Positions 1 to 6,459 are shown, numbered from the stretch's first letter. The stretch is DNA of 11,369 nucleotides from Spirochaetota bacterium (GCA_009908925.1 JAAAOH010000190.1:1-11369), one strand, 5' to 3'. Notes: a model not told the origin generated them from the letters alone. Made by a program: numbers and translations.

Positions 1-1
1 G

Positions 2-46
2 GCGACGACCGACGTGGAGAGCGATCTGGCGGCAATTACCGCGTAG
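2..46 (+). CDS. C-terminal end of an unidentified upstream gene (partial)
   Basis: Frame 2 from the window edge reads ATTDVESDLAAITA and then a TAG stop at 44-46. The codons end mostly in G or C, as in the neighbouring genes, and a strong plus-strand terminator starts about 50 bases downstream, which is what the end of a transcription unit looks like. Only 14 residues are visible, so no function can be given. The competing reading is a minus-strand start at 66 (MMRSLILYAVIAARSLSTSVVA), which looks like a membrane-type N-terminus but has no ribosome binding site and would not explain the orientation of the terminator. Confidence 0.35.
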   Translation, partial: ATTDVESDLAAITA

Positions 47-94
47 AGAATCAGGCTTCGCATCATCAGGGTATCACAGCATCATGGCATGAGA

Positions 95-121
95 GGGCGC
101 CCCGCGGGGGCGCCCGTTTTT
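95..121 (+). terminator. Rho-independent terminator
   Basis: A perfect 9-bp GC stem (GGGCGCCCC at 95-103 pairs with GGGGCGCCC at 107-115) with a 3-base GCG loop is followed by G and five Ts (117-121). The T-run exists only on the plus strand, so it ends transcription arriving from the left, before the MATE gene. Confidence 0.85.
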
Positions 122-159
122 CACCCTCTTGCCCCACATGCGCCCCGAGGGGTAGGGTA

Positions 160-1689
160 GTGCTCCCATCCATGAAAACAACCGGTGTGACGCGGATTCC
201 GGTGCGTGCGCGCACCCACGTACAACGATACTTCGGCAATCTCTCCTACGTACCGACCCTGGTGAAACTCGCGGTACCCATCGCGCTGCAGCACCTGCTG
301 ATGACGGTGCTGAATCTGGCCGACACCCTCATGGTCGGGCAACTCGGCGAAGTGCAGATCGGGGCCATCGCCCTCGGTAACCAGATTTTCTTCCTGCTCA
401 TGCTCTTCCTCTTCGGCGTCGGAAGCGGGAGCGCTGTGTTTGCCTCCCAGTACTGGGGGCGACGCGATGTTGCCGGTGTGCGACGGGCGATGGGTATTTC
501 CCTGCTTACAGGCTGTGTTGGGGCGCTCGTGTTCACCGCGCTGGGGGTGTTTGCTCCCGAGCTCCTGCTCTCGGTGTTCACCTCCGACCCGGCGGTCATT
601 TCCGAAGGGGCCGGGTACCTGCGGATCGTGGCCCTGAGTTACCTCGTCACGTCGATCAGCATGGGCTACGTCCATGCACTTCGCAGCGTCGGCGACACCC
701 GCCTGCCGCTGTACGCGACCGCGATCTCCATCACGCTGAACGTCGCAGGTAACTACGTTCTCATCTTCGGTGCGCTGGGGTTTCCCGCCCTCGGCGTGCA
801 GGGAGCCGCCATTGCGACGGCGATCGCCCGGGTGGTCGAGCTCTCCCTGATTCTCCTCGTCGTGTACCGCAGAAAGGGGCCCACGGCGGCCACGCTTGCG
901 GATCTGCTGCGCTTCGACTGGAGTTTTGCACGGCGCTTCTACGGTCGTGCAATGCCGGTTATCTTCAACGAGATCTTCTGGTCTCTCGGCTTCACCATGT
1001 ACACGGTGGTGTTCGCCCGAATGGGTACGAGCCACCTCGCCGCCTACACCATCGCCGACACCGTCGGTCGACTGCTCCTGGTGATGTTCATCGGAAGCTC
1101 GCAGGCGAGCGCGATTCTACTCGGTAACGTGATCGGAGAGGGCTCGGGAAACGCCGAGCGCTCGGCACACCCCGAACTCGGCAGAGGCGTCAACACGGGC
1201 ATTGCCTCAGCACAGCACATTGGCACGAGCCTGATCAAAATTCTCCCCGTCGCGTCGGCCGTGCTCGGGCTGCTGGTATTCACCGCCGTTGCGCCGTGGG
1301 TACCGTCTCTCTTCGAGGTGAGTGATGAGGTGCGGCGCATGGTGACGCTTCTCGTTCGCAGCTTTGCCGTGGTGATGATTGCGAAGATTCTGAATATGCA
1401 CATCGTGGTGGGGATCCTGCGTGGCGGCGGTGACACGCGCATCGCGCTCCTCGTGGATGTCGGGTTCCTGTGGATCGTCGGCGTCCCCGCCGCGTTCATC
1501 GCGGGGCTCGTGTTCCACCTTCCCGTCCACGTTGTCTACCTGTGCATCGGACTCGAGGAGGCCGCGAAGCTCGCTGTCGGCATACCTCGAATCCTCTCCG
1601 GGCGCTGGGTGAACGATCTCACTGGAGCCGATGATGCACTGCATGCCGTCATTCCCGACGCCTCCGACGCGGCCGGGTTCCCGCTGTAG
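160..1689 (+). CDS. MATE family multidrug/Na+ antiporter
   Basis: This is an inner-membrane efflux protein of the MatE family, which exports cationic drugs or metabolites in exchange for Na+ or H+. The 509 residues (usual length about 450-470) show the twofold MATE architecture: the first MatE domain covers residues 35-240, with a LADTLMVGQLG segment at 53-63 and GDTRLPLYATAISITLNVAGN at 178-198 (split here as GDTRLPLY...LNVAGN). The second covers 265-480, with the matching GILRGGGDTRIALL at 418-431. About twelve hydrophobic segments are visible. The loop at 323-352, which joins two helices of the second half, is long and polar. The start is uncertain: GTG at 160 has a GAGGGG stretch about 8 bases upstream, while ATG at 172 has no Shine-Dalgarno. 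It stands alone between a terminator and the osmC promoter. The substrate cannot be predicted. Confidence 0.93.
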   Translation: MLPSMKTTGVTRIPVRARTHVQRYFGNLSYVPTLVKLAVPIALQHLLMTVLNLADTLMVGQLGEVQIGAIALGNQIFFLLMLFLFGVGSGSAVFASQYWGRRDVAGVRRAMGISLLTGCVGALVFTALGVFAPELLLSVFTSDPAVISEGAGYLRIVALSYLVTSISMGYVHALRSVGDTRLPLYATAISITLNVAGNYVLIFGALGFPALGVQGAAIATAIARVVELSLILLVVYRRKGPTAATLADLLRFDWSFARRFYGRAMPVIFNEIFWSLGFTMYTVVFARMGTSHLAAYTIADTVGRLLLVMFIGSSQASAILLGNVIGEGSGNAERSAHPELGRGVNTGIASAQHIGTSLIKILPVASAVLGLLVFTAVAPWVPSLFEVSDEVRRMVTLLVRSFAVVMIAKILNMHIVVGILRGGGDTRIALLVDVGFLWIVGVPAAFIAGLVFHLPVHVVYLCIGLEEAAKLAVGIPRILSGRWVNDLTGADDALHAVIPDASDAAGFPL

Positions 1690-1716
1690 GATCCGGTCGT
1701 CGGCCCGCGCACCGGT

Positions 1717-1746
1717 TTGACGGTCCCGATACCTTATTCCCATACT
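1717..1746 (+). promoter_or_regulatory. Candidate sigma-70-like promoter for osmC
   Basis: TTGACG (1717-1722) and CATACT (1741-1746) are separated by 18 bases and lie just upstream of the osmC ribosome binding site. The match is 5/6 at -35 and 4/6 at -10. It implies that osmC is transcribed independently of the MATE gene, which ends at 1689. No OhrR-like or OxyR-like operator was recognised. Confidence 0.5.
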
Positions 1747-1767
1747 AGGGTTGAAGGAGGACATCAT

Positions 1768-2187
1768 ATGCCCACACGCACAGCAAAAGCAGTCTGGAAA
1801 GACACAGTGCAGAAAGGTGCCGGAGCCCTCGAGCTCGGAAGTGGCTCGTACAAAGGCACGTACAGCTACGCGTCGCGTTTCGAAGACGGCTCAGGTACCA
1901 ATCCCGAAGAGCTCATTGGCGCCGCGCACGCCGGGTGCTTCTCCATGGCGTTCTCGCTCATGCTCGAGCAGGCCGGGTTCACACCGAAGGCCATCAATAC
2001 CGAAGCCTCGGTGACTCTGGATCCCGATCAGCTCGCCATCACGAAGATCGAGCTTCGAGCCGTCGCCGAAATCCCCGACATAGACGAGAACAAGTTCCAG
2101 GAAGTAGCCGTGCAGGCCAAGAACGGGTGTCCGGTGTCCAAGGCGCTGGCCGGCGTTGATATTGCGCTCACCGCGAAGCTCAAGTAG
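1768..2187 (+). CDS. osmC: OsmC family organic hydroperoxide reductase
   Basis: This is a cytoplasmic thiol peroxidase of the OsmC/Ohr superfamily, which reduces organic hydroperoxides through two reactive cysteines. The 139 residues match the usual family length. The peroxidatic cysteine is Cys57 in GAAHAGCFSMAF (51-62) and the resolving cysteine is Cys121 in NGCPVSKAL (119-127). Arg37 and the Glu47/Glu48 pair are the likely active-site arginine and glutamate. The spacing of the motifs and the N-terminal GSGSYKG segment fit the OsmC branch rather than Ohr. The ATG at 1768 is chosen because AAGGAGG (1754-1760) sits 7 bases upstream; an in-frame upstream extension to 1717 overlaps the promoter and is rejected. 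The gene ends 8 bases inside the convergent permease gene. Family assignment is secure; the physiological substrate is inferred. Confidence 0.95.
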   Translation: MPTRTAKAVWKDTVQKGAGALELGSGSYKGTYSYASRFEDGSGTNPEELIGAAHAGCFSMAFSLMLEQAGFTPKAINTEASVTLDPDQLAITKIELRAVAEIPDIDENKFQEVAVQAKNGCPVSKALAGVDIALTAKLK

Positions 2188-2581
2188 CTGAGGGAGAGCG
2201 CATCTCGAAGCCTCGTCGATCGAGGACCCGCCCAAGGATCTCGGCCATTGCGATCAGCAGCGGGAGAGCGACTGGGAAGGCTACCATCAGCACGCCGACC
2301 GTGCTTCCTGCGAGCAGCATGCTCCAGAAATGGGAGGCAAACCCCGCCTCATGGCCCAGGTGGCGTTCGATCTTCTCCTGGGGTATCCACGCATCGAAAA
2401 GACCTATCAGGATGAACGCCGCGGGAACGATGGCGATCATCTCCCTGCCAAATGACAGGAAATTGCGGCCGGCACGGATGCCTGCGGGCAGGTCGAACAG
2501 CAGAGACCCTGCGACGAAAACTGCGAACGCGCTGGGAAGGGCGAGTCGTTTGAGCAATCGGTGTGGTCGGTTCGCCGTCAT
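2180..2581 (-). CDS. Membrane permease, second half of a split pair (apparently C-terminally short)
   Basis: This 133-residue membrane protein resembles the second of two small genes that together make a YraQ/ArsP-like permease in various anaerobes and spirochaetes, judged by eye from memory. Hydrophobic helices are seen at about residues 12-30, 47-66 and 86-115. Recognisable pieces are the segment ILIGLFDAWIPQEKIERHLG (57-76), similar to the family's GLLDVWVP pattern, and an AFPVA motif (101-105). After AFPVALPLLIAMAEILG the chain ends within 16 polar residues, whereas homologues as I recall them continue for two or three more helices. The downstream DNA is osmC on the other strand, so there is no continuation. 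Its ATG overlaps the stop of the preceding gene (ATGA at 2578-2581), indicating translational coupling. The gene may be intact but compact, or degenerate. The transported substrate is unknown. Confidence 0.7.
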   Translation of the reverse strand: MTANRPHRLLKRLALPSAFAVFVAGSLLFDLPAGIRAGRNFLSFGREMIAIVPAAFILIGLFDAWIPQEKIERHLGHEAGFASHFWSMLLAGSTVGVLMVAFPVALPLLIAMAEILGRVLDRRGFEMRSPSAT

Positions 2582-2931
2582 CCAAGCTCTCCGAACACGA
2601 GCCCGATGACGAGAGCGATGCGCATCGTGACCGCAAGACACAAGCCGTTTCTGAGAAGGGAGACACCGGTTGCGAAGTACACCCGTTCGAGGGGAAAGGC
2701 GATGAACCCCGGCATGAGCGCGACCGAACCGATGATCGCCGCGAGGCCGGTGCTCACCCAGAGGCGCTCGCCGGAGACGAGCGCGCTGAGTCTCTCGGGA
2801 GTGACCAGAGTTATGGCCAGACTTGCCAGGGAAAGCATAGCCAGAAACGGTGCGAGGATGCCGGTTAAACGGCGGATTGCGATTCGCACTGCCTCGGCAG
2901 CGCGGGTCCAGCTTATCAGCCCCTGCTGCAC
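2578..2931 (-). CDS. Membrane permease, first half of a split pair (start uncertain, apparently shortened)
   Basis: This frame encodes a hydrophobic protein that pairs with the overlapping downstream gene. Helices are seen at about residues 22-43, 58-80 and 95-114 when counted from GTG at 2931 (117 residues). IIGSVALMPGFIAFPLE (66-82) matches the PGFxAFPL signature of the first subunit of split YraQ-like permeases. In homologues I recall, about 30 residues with a further helix separate PGFxAFPL from a later PLE-x-YF segment; here FPLE runs straight into RVYF, as if deleted between two PL sites. The usual N-terminal helix is also absent, because the methyltransferase start lies there on the other strand. 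The start is unclear: GTG at 2931 has no Shine-Dalgarno, and GTG at about 2890 is another option. The open frame to 3342 is an antisense shadow of the methyltransferase. Confidence 0.6.
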   Translation of the reverse strand: MQQGLISWTRAAEAVRIAIRRLTGILAPFLAMLSLASLAITLVTPERLSALVSGERLWVSTGLAAIIGSVALMPGFIAFPLERVYFATGVSLLRNGLCLAVTMRIALVIGLVFGELG

Positions 2932-2937
2932 ATAACC

Positions 2938-3777
2938 ATGTCCGACTTCTACACCTTGCTTGCACGGTACTACGACAGCATTTTCCCGGCGGAGACGGAA
3001 ATTGTGGAGTTTCTTGCCGCCGAGCTCGACCGGGGTGCCCGCGGCGGCGCCGGCCCGAGCGTCATCGATGCCGCGTGCGGGACCGGAAACTACACCGATG
3101 CCCTCGCGGCGCGGGGATTCGACTGCCTCGGGTTCGATGCGAGCGCCGAGATGATAGAGATCGCGAAGCGGAGCGGGAAGCGCGGTCGCTTCGAGGTCCG
3201 GGAGCTCGAAGAGCTCGGCGGACTCGAGCCCGAAGCCCGTTCGCGGCGCGGAGGCGACAGGGCCGACGCAGCCGGCGGCGCCGACACCGGCGGTCCGGGG
3301 GCGGCCGCAGGTCTTTTCTGCATCGGAAACTCGTTGCCGCACCTGACCGATCGCGGGTCAGTCCGGGCGTTCTTCGGCGACGCAGCGCGCGTCGTCGAGC
3401 CCGGCGGATCCGTCATCGTTCAGACGGTAAACTTCGCCCGCTTCACCGGCACCGATGCCGAGATCCAGCTTCCACCGGTGGAACGGCCGGACATTCGCAT
3501 GGCGCGCAGTTATCGCCGCGGTGCGGAACCGGGCACGGTAGTTTTCCACGCCGAGCTCAGCACGAAAGATGGGGAACGGGCGGCCGGCGACACGACACTG
3601 CTCGCCCTGACACGCGAAGAGCTCGTGGATGCCGCGTGGAACGCCGGGTTCCGCCGCATCGAGCTCGCCGGTTCCTTCGACGGGAGTCGCCACGACGCGA
3701 GCGGCTCCTTCCTGATGGTGCTCACCGCCCGGACCGGTGAAGCGGTCTGCGGCGGTGAGGCGACCCGCTGCGCGTAA
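2938..3777 (+). CDS. Class I SAM-dependent methyltransferase
   Basis: This cytoplasmic methyltransferase transfers a methyl group from S-adenosylmethionine; the acceptor is not predictable. The N-terminus FYTLLARYYDSIFP (4-17) is a common lead-in for small-molecule methyltransferases of the Methyltransf_25/11 type. Motif I, VIDAACGTGNYTDALAARG, lies at 42-60, followed by the adenosine-binding acidic strand FDASAEMIEIAK (66-77). FCIGNSLPHL (127-136) is the post-motif II strand, and EPGGSVIVQ (154-162) marks motif III. A low-complexity stretch rich in Gly, Ala, Arg and Asp (about 97-124) sits where most relatives have a short loop before FDLIxCIGN. ATG at 2938 is the only start that keeps the N-terminal motif, but no Shine-Dalgarno precedes it. 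It is head to head with the permease pair, with 6 bases between the starts. At 279 residues it is slightly long for the family. Confidence 0.88.
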   Translation: MSDFYTLLARYYDSIFPAETEIVEFLAAELDRGARGGAGPSVIDAACGTGNYTDALAARGFDCLGFDASAEMIEIAKRSGKRGRFEVRELEELGGLEPEARSRRGGDRADAAGGADTGGPGAAAGLFCIGNSLPHLTDRGSVRAFFGDAARVVEPGGSVIVQTVNFARFTGTDAEIQLPPVERPDIRMARSYRRGAEPGTVVFHAELSTKDGERAAGDTTLLALTREELVDAAWNAGFRRIELAGSFDGSRHDASGSFLMVLTARTGEAVCGGEATRCA

Positions 3778-3794
3778 CTCGAAACGCGTGGCGG

Positions 3795-3823
3795 GTGACG
3801 TCGGGTCGATCTTCGTCTAAACT
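3795..3823 (+). promoter_or_regulatory. Candidate promoter for the zinc dehydrogenase
   Basis: GTGACG (3795-3800) and TAAACT (3818-3823) are 17 bases apart, each matching the sigma-70 consensus at 4 of 6 positions, and lie 22 bases before the start of the dehydrogenase. The site falls in the short gap after the methyltransferase, so the gene could also be read through from it. Confidence 0.35.
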
Positions 3824-3845
3824 GGGGATTCCCTCGGAGGTTAGT

Positions 3846-4886
3846 ATGCCCGAAATGAACGCCCTGGTCTGGGAAGATGTGAACACGGTCGAGCTTCGAC
3901 GCAAACCCGTCCCCGAGCCGCAAACCGGAGAGGCTCTGCTGCGCATCCACAACGCCGGCATATGCGGGAGCGATCTCGGTGTCTACGCGGGGGTCCACCC
4001 GCGCGCGCAGGCGCCCCTGGTCATGGGGCACGAGTTTTCAGGCGAGGTTGTGCGCACGAATCCGCGGCCCGGCGATGAGATCGGCGCGGCGTTCTCGTCG
4101 GGCGATCGTGTCGTGGTGGAGCCGCTCATCTCCTGCGGACACTGCAGGGCGTGCCGAAGCGGCAACGCCTACGTATGCGAGAATCTCCGGCTCTACGGCA
4201 TCGATACCGACGGGGCGTTCGCGGAGTACGTGTCGGTGGCCCTCGATCGCCTCTACCGCGTGCCCGATGAGCTCGACTCGCGTACCGCGGCGCTTACCGA
4301 GCCGACCGCGGTCGCGGTCCACGCAGTACGGCGGAGCCCCTACAAGCCGGGCGACTCCGCCGTCGTCCTCGGCGGCGGGCCCATCGGTACCCTCATCGCT
4401 CTGGTGCTCAAGCTGAATGGTTGTGACAACGTCGTGGTTTCGGAGCCCCGCGAGTATCGCCAGGCTCTTCTGCGCAAGCTCGACATCGACGTGATCGACG
4501 CCTCGAGCGGCGACCCGGTGCAAGCGGCGCGGCAGGCGGTCGGCGGCAGCGGCGCCGATGTGGTGTTCGAGGTTGCAGGTGTTGATGCCACCGCCGCACA
4601 GGCCACCGCGATCGCGAGCGTGCTCGGTACCATCGTCGTCGTTGCCGTCCCCAAGCACCCTCTTGCCTGGGACGACGTGGCGATCTCCTTTAAGGAGCTC
4701 ACCCTGACGGGAACGCGGGTGTATGCGCCCTTCGATTTCGAGCGCGCCCTCGCCCTGCTGGCGCGAAACGCCGAGCTCTTCCGCCCGCTCCTCTCCGATC
4801 CTTTCGCCCTCGAGCAGGGCGGGCGAGCCTTCGAAATGGCAAAGGCAGGCGATCAGGTGATGCGGGCCGTGTTCGAGGTCCGCTGA
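3846..4886 (+). CDS. Zinc-dependent medium-chain alcohol/polyol dehydrogenase (butanediol/sorbitol dehydrogenase-like)
   Basis: This soluble NAD(P)-dependent oxidoreductase belongs to the zinc medium-chain dehydrogenase (MDR) family. The catalytic zinc ligands are Cys40 (GICGSD), His62-Glu63 (GHEFSGEV) and probably Glu152 (TEPTAVAVHA). The structural zinc site is complete: Cys97, Cys100, Cys103 and Cys111. The Rossmann motif is GGGPIGTLIA (176-185). Glu200 at the end of the next strand (VVVSE) favours NAD over NADP. The closest family pattern is (R,R)-butanediol dehydrogenase or L-iditol/sorbitol dehydrogenase; threonine dehydrogenase is less likely. The substrate remains open. At 346 residues the length is normal. 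ATG at 3846 is chosen because GGAGG (3836-3840) lies 5 bases upstream, while the frame extending to 3795 overlaps the candidate promoter. No cofactor or sugar gene is adjacent on the same strand. Confidence 0.93.
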   Translation: MPEMNALVWEDVNTVELRRKPVPEPQTGEALLRIHNAGICGSDLGVYAGVHPRAQAPLVMGHEFSGEVVRTNPRPGDEIGAAFSSGDRVVVEPLISCGHCRACRSGNAYVCENLRLYGIDTDGAFAEYVSVALDRLYRVPDELDSRTAALTEPTAVAVHAVRRSPYKPGDSAVVLGGGPIGTLIALVLKLNGCDNVVVSEPREYRQALLRKLDIDVIDASSGDPVQAARQAVGGSGADVVFEVAGVDATAAQATAIASVLGTIVVVAVPKHPLAWDDVAISFKELTLTGTRVYAPFDFERALALLARNAELFRPLLSDPFALEQGGRAFEMAKAGDQVMRAVFEVR

Positions 4887-4995
4887 GGCGCGCCGACGGG
4901 AGTGCGGGCGCGTGGCTGCCCGCCCCGGACCACATTCTGCAGTCCGTGGTGCCGGCCGGCGTGCTTGCCCGCGGCTGCCGGCGCGCGGGCGTGCC
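4887..4995. other. GC-rich convergent spacer with three small inverted repeats
   Basis: The spacer lies between the stops of the zinc dehydrogenase (+) and the secreted unknown protein (-). It holds GCGGGC/GCCCGC (4904-4909 with 4918-4923, 8-base loop), ACCAC/GTGGT (4929-4933 with 4946-4950) and GCCCGCG/CGCGGGC (4967-4973 with 4984-4990). None is followed by a T-run on either strand, so they are not standard intrinsic terminators. They may still stop transcription or protect mRNA ends. I see no gene here. Confidence 0.4.
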
Positions 4996-5439
4996 TTAGA
5001 AGCGGTCCGGCTCCGCCCCCTGGCGCACCGTTTCCGTCTCTCCGGACTCCAGGTCGAGTATCATCACCTGACCGCCATACTCGTGGACCTGGTCGTGGCC
5101 ACGGACGACGACGCGAGTCGTGCCTTCGGGGATGTCGATGATCTCTGAGCGCGTGAACTCACGGGTGCCGTGCGCGTGCAGGAGCTCACGGCGGCCGAGC
5201 CGACGTCCGTCCATCGTCTCCACCTGCCACCAGTTCGCGTAGCCCGGCTCACCTTCGTCGTCGTGGATGAGCGTGACGTTGAACCGAAAACGGCTGCCGC
5301 CAAGCTGCTCGAACTCCACCGCGGTCACGTTCGCCTCGCGCAGGTCGAGGTCGCCCGAAGAGCCGCCCTGGGCGACAGCGAAGCCTGAAATGAGCATGAG
5401 CGTTACGAGAAGGGCACCTGTTCTAATCTGAGTGTGCAT
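4996..5439 (-). CDS. Secreted or periplasmic conserved protein of unknown function
   Basis: The 147-residue product begins with a Sec signal peptide: MHTQIR, a hydrophobic core at 8-22, and a likely AVA|Q cleavage after residue 23. The mature part looks like a small beta-rich domain: RFRFNVTLIHDDEGEPGYANWWQVE (split here as RFRFNVTLIHDDEG at 50-63 and YANWWQVE at 67-74), ELLHAHGTREFTRSE (85-99), IPEGTTRVVVRGHDQVHEYGG (IPEGTTRV at 103-110 and GHDQVHEYGG at 114-123). From memory this resembles a family of exported bacterial hypothetical proteins with the pattern HxDxG-YA-W-V-DG-LG-R-LxHxH-EQPFTRS-IPEGxxxVxVxAHDxVHGxGG. No function is known to me. The three conserved His and acidic residues could bind a metal, which is inference. 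The start is supported by AAGGAG about 7 bases upstream on the minus strand. It lies 134 bases downstream of the SDR gene on the same strand and may share its transcript. Confidence 0.82.
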   Translation of the reverse strand: MHTQIRTGALLVTLMLISGFAVAQGGSSGDLDLREANVTAVEFEQLGGSRFRFNVTLIHDDEGEPGYANWWQVETMDGRRLGRRELLHAHGTREFTRSEIIDIPEGTTRVVVRGHDQVHEYGGQVMILDLESGETETVRQGAEPDRF

Positions 5440-5500
5440 ATCATTCTCTCCTTGTGCTGAAGGTACGGCCCGCCGACGGCGTTCGTCACCCCGGGGCCGG

Positions 5501-5526
5501 GGTAGCGCGGCCCGGGTCGCGCTACC
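5501..5526. repeat. Near-perfect 26-bp palindrome between the SDR and secreted-protein genes
   Basis: GGTAGCGCG (5501-5509) and CGCGCTACC (5518-5526) are perfect inverse complements around a centre that contains CCCGGG; only the 5510/5517 pair (G/T) breaks the symmetry. There is no T-run on either side. It could be a processing or attenuation hairpin in the SDR-secreted protein transcript, or a dimeric protein-binding site. Confidence 0.5.
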
Positions 5527-5571
5527 GAGGGTACCGCCAGGGTCCGCGGCGCGGGGTCGCTGGCGTGCTCA

Positions 5572-5586
5572 CGCTACATGGTAGCG
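5572..5586. repeat. CGCTAC/GTAGCG inverted repeat at the SDR stop codon
   Basis: CGCTAC (5572-5577) and GTAGCG (5581-5586) flank ATG and span the last codons and stop of the SDR gene. The same arm sequence recurs in the palindrome at 5501-5526, giving four copies of CGCTAC in 86 bases. Confidence 0.4.
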
Positions 5587-6329
5587 AGGAAGCCACCGTC
5601 GACGTAGAGGATGTGTCCGTTGACGAAGCTCGAGCCCTCGGAGGCCAGGAAGACCGCCGGGCCGATGAGCTCGTCGGGGTCTCCCCAGCGGGCGGCAGGG
5701 GTGCGGGTCTTGATCCATCCGTCGAACTGGGGATCGTTCTGCAGCGGCACGGTGAGCTCGGTGGCAAAGAAGCCGGGCCCGATACCGTTGACCTGGATGT
5801 TGTACTGCGCCCATTCGGTCGCCATGGACTGGGTAAGCAGCTTGAGCCCTGCCTTGGATGCTGCGTAGGGCGAGACGGTGTTCCGCGCCTCCTCGGAGGT
5901 GAGCGAGCAGGTGTTCACGATCTTCCCGTGCCGCCGCTGGATCATGTACCGCGCAACGGTGCGGCCGACAAGGAAGGGCCCGGTGAGATTCGCGTCTACA
6001 ACGGCTCGCCAGTCACTTTCGGGCATATCGACCATTGGGGCACGTTTGATGATCCCGGCGTTGTTGAACAGGATTTCGATCGGACCGATGCTCTTTTCTA
6101 TGTCCTCGATCGCGGCCTCGACCTCGGCGCTGTCGGTCGCGTCGAAGGCCTTCGCGTGCAGCGTTCTCTTCCCGTTATCGAGCGAGGACTTCGCCTCGGC
6201 GAGCCGTGTCTCATCGCGACCATTGAGGACGACCGCCGCGCCCGCGTCGGCGAGGCCCCGCGCCATCGAATAGCCGAGGCCGCGACTCGAGCCGGTGACC
6301 AGGGCAAGCTTTCCCTCGAGTGAAAACAT
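5574..6329 (-). CDS. Short-chain dehydrogenase/reductase, gluconate 5-dehydrogenase-like
   Basis: This is a classical SDR, a soluble and usually tetrameric NAD(P)H-dependent oxidoreductase of 251 residues. All family motifs are present: TGSSRGLG (12-19) for cofactor binding, NNAG (89-92), Asn114, and the catalytic Ser142, Tyr155 and Lys159 in SPYAASKAG (153-161). NGRDE at 36-40 after the second strand puts Arg38 where NADP-preferring members carry a basic residue. IGPGFFATELT (183-193) and the C-terminal ILYVDGGFLATM are typical of gluconate 5-dehydrogenase and 2-deoxy-D-gluconate 3-dehydrogenase, so a sugar acid is the likely substrate. Other carbonyl substrates cannot be excluded. ATG at 6329 follows GGGAGG about 6-7 bases upstream on the minus strand. 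It is divergent from the small helical protein, and the secreted unknown lies downstream. No convincing promoter was found for it. Confidence 0.92.
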   Translation of the reverse strand: MFSLEGKLALVTGSSRGLGYSMARGLADAGAAVVLNGRDETRLAEAKSSLDNGKRTLHAKAFDATDSAEVEAAIEDIEKSIGPIEILFNNAGIIKRAPMVDMPESDWRAVVDANLTGPFLVGRTVARYMIQRRHGKIVNTCSLTSEEARNTVSPYAASKAGLKLLTQSMATEWAQYNIQVNGIGPGFFATELTVPLQNDPQFDGWIKTRTPAARWGDPDELIGPAVFLASEGSSFVNGHILYVDGGFLATM

Positions 6330-6429
6330 GATGTTCCTCCCTGCGTTGATGGTGTCGTGCCTCCCATACTGCCACGCAGTGCGCCCGAATAGAAGCCCGG
6401 TCAGCGGCGGTGTGTACGACTGTCCGCGC

Positions 6430-6459
6430 TTGACCGCTCGAGAAGCCTGCTCCTATACT
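6430..6459 (+). promoter_or_regulatory. Strong sigma-70-like promoter for the small helical protein
   Basis: TTGACC (6430-6435, 5/6) and TATACT (6454-6459, 5/6) are separated by 18 bases. The next gene starts 32 bases further on and is preceded by AAGGAGG. This is the best promoter in the window and supports real expression of the orphan gene. Confidence 0.65.

Noticed and set aside
1..66. Minus-strand start of a membrane protein (MMRSLILYAVIAARS...)
   Set aside because: It looks like an N-terminal hydrophobic segment, but there is no Shine-Dalgarno upstream, and the plus-strand terminator at 95-121 fits better with a plus-strand gene ending at 46.
121..1035. Long minus-strand open frame opposite the MATE gene (304 codons)
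   Set aside because: It is antisense to a clear MATE gene, rich in Arg, Gly, His and Glu with no domain, as expected for a GC-rich shadow frame.
2850..3740. Plus-strand open frame of 296 codons over the methyltransferase
   Set aside because: It is extremely Arg-rich and overlaps in another frame a gene with intact SAM-binding motifs; a shadow of high GC content.
4887..4995. Intrinsic terminator after the zinc dehydrogenase
   Set aside because: Three GC-rich inverted repeats are present, but none has a T-run on either strand.
5454..6323. Plus-strand open frame of 289 codons opposite the SDR gene
   Set aside because: The minus strand has a complete SDR with all catalytic residues and a ribosome binding site; the plus frame has no recognisable domain.
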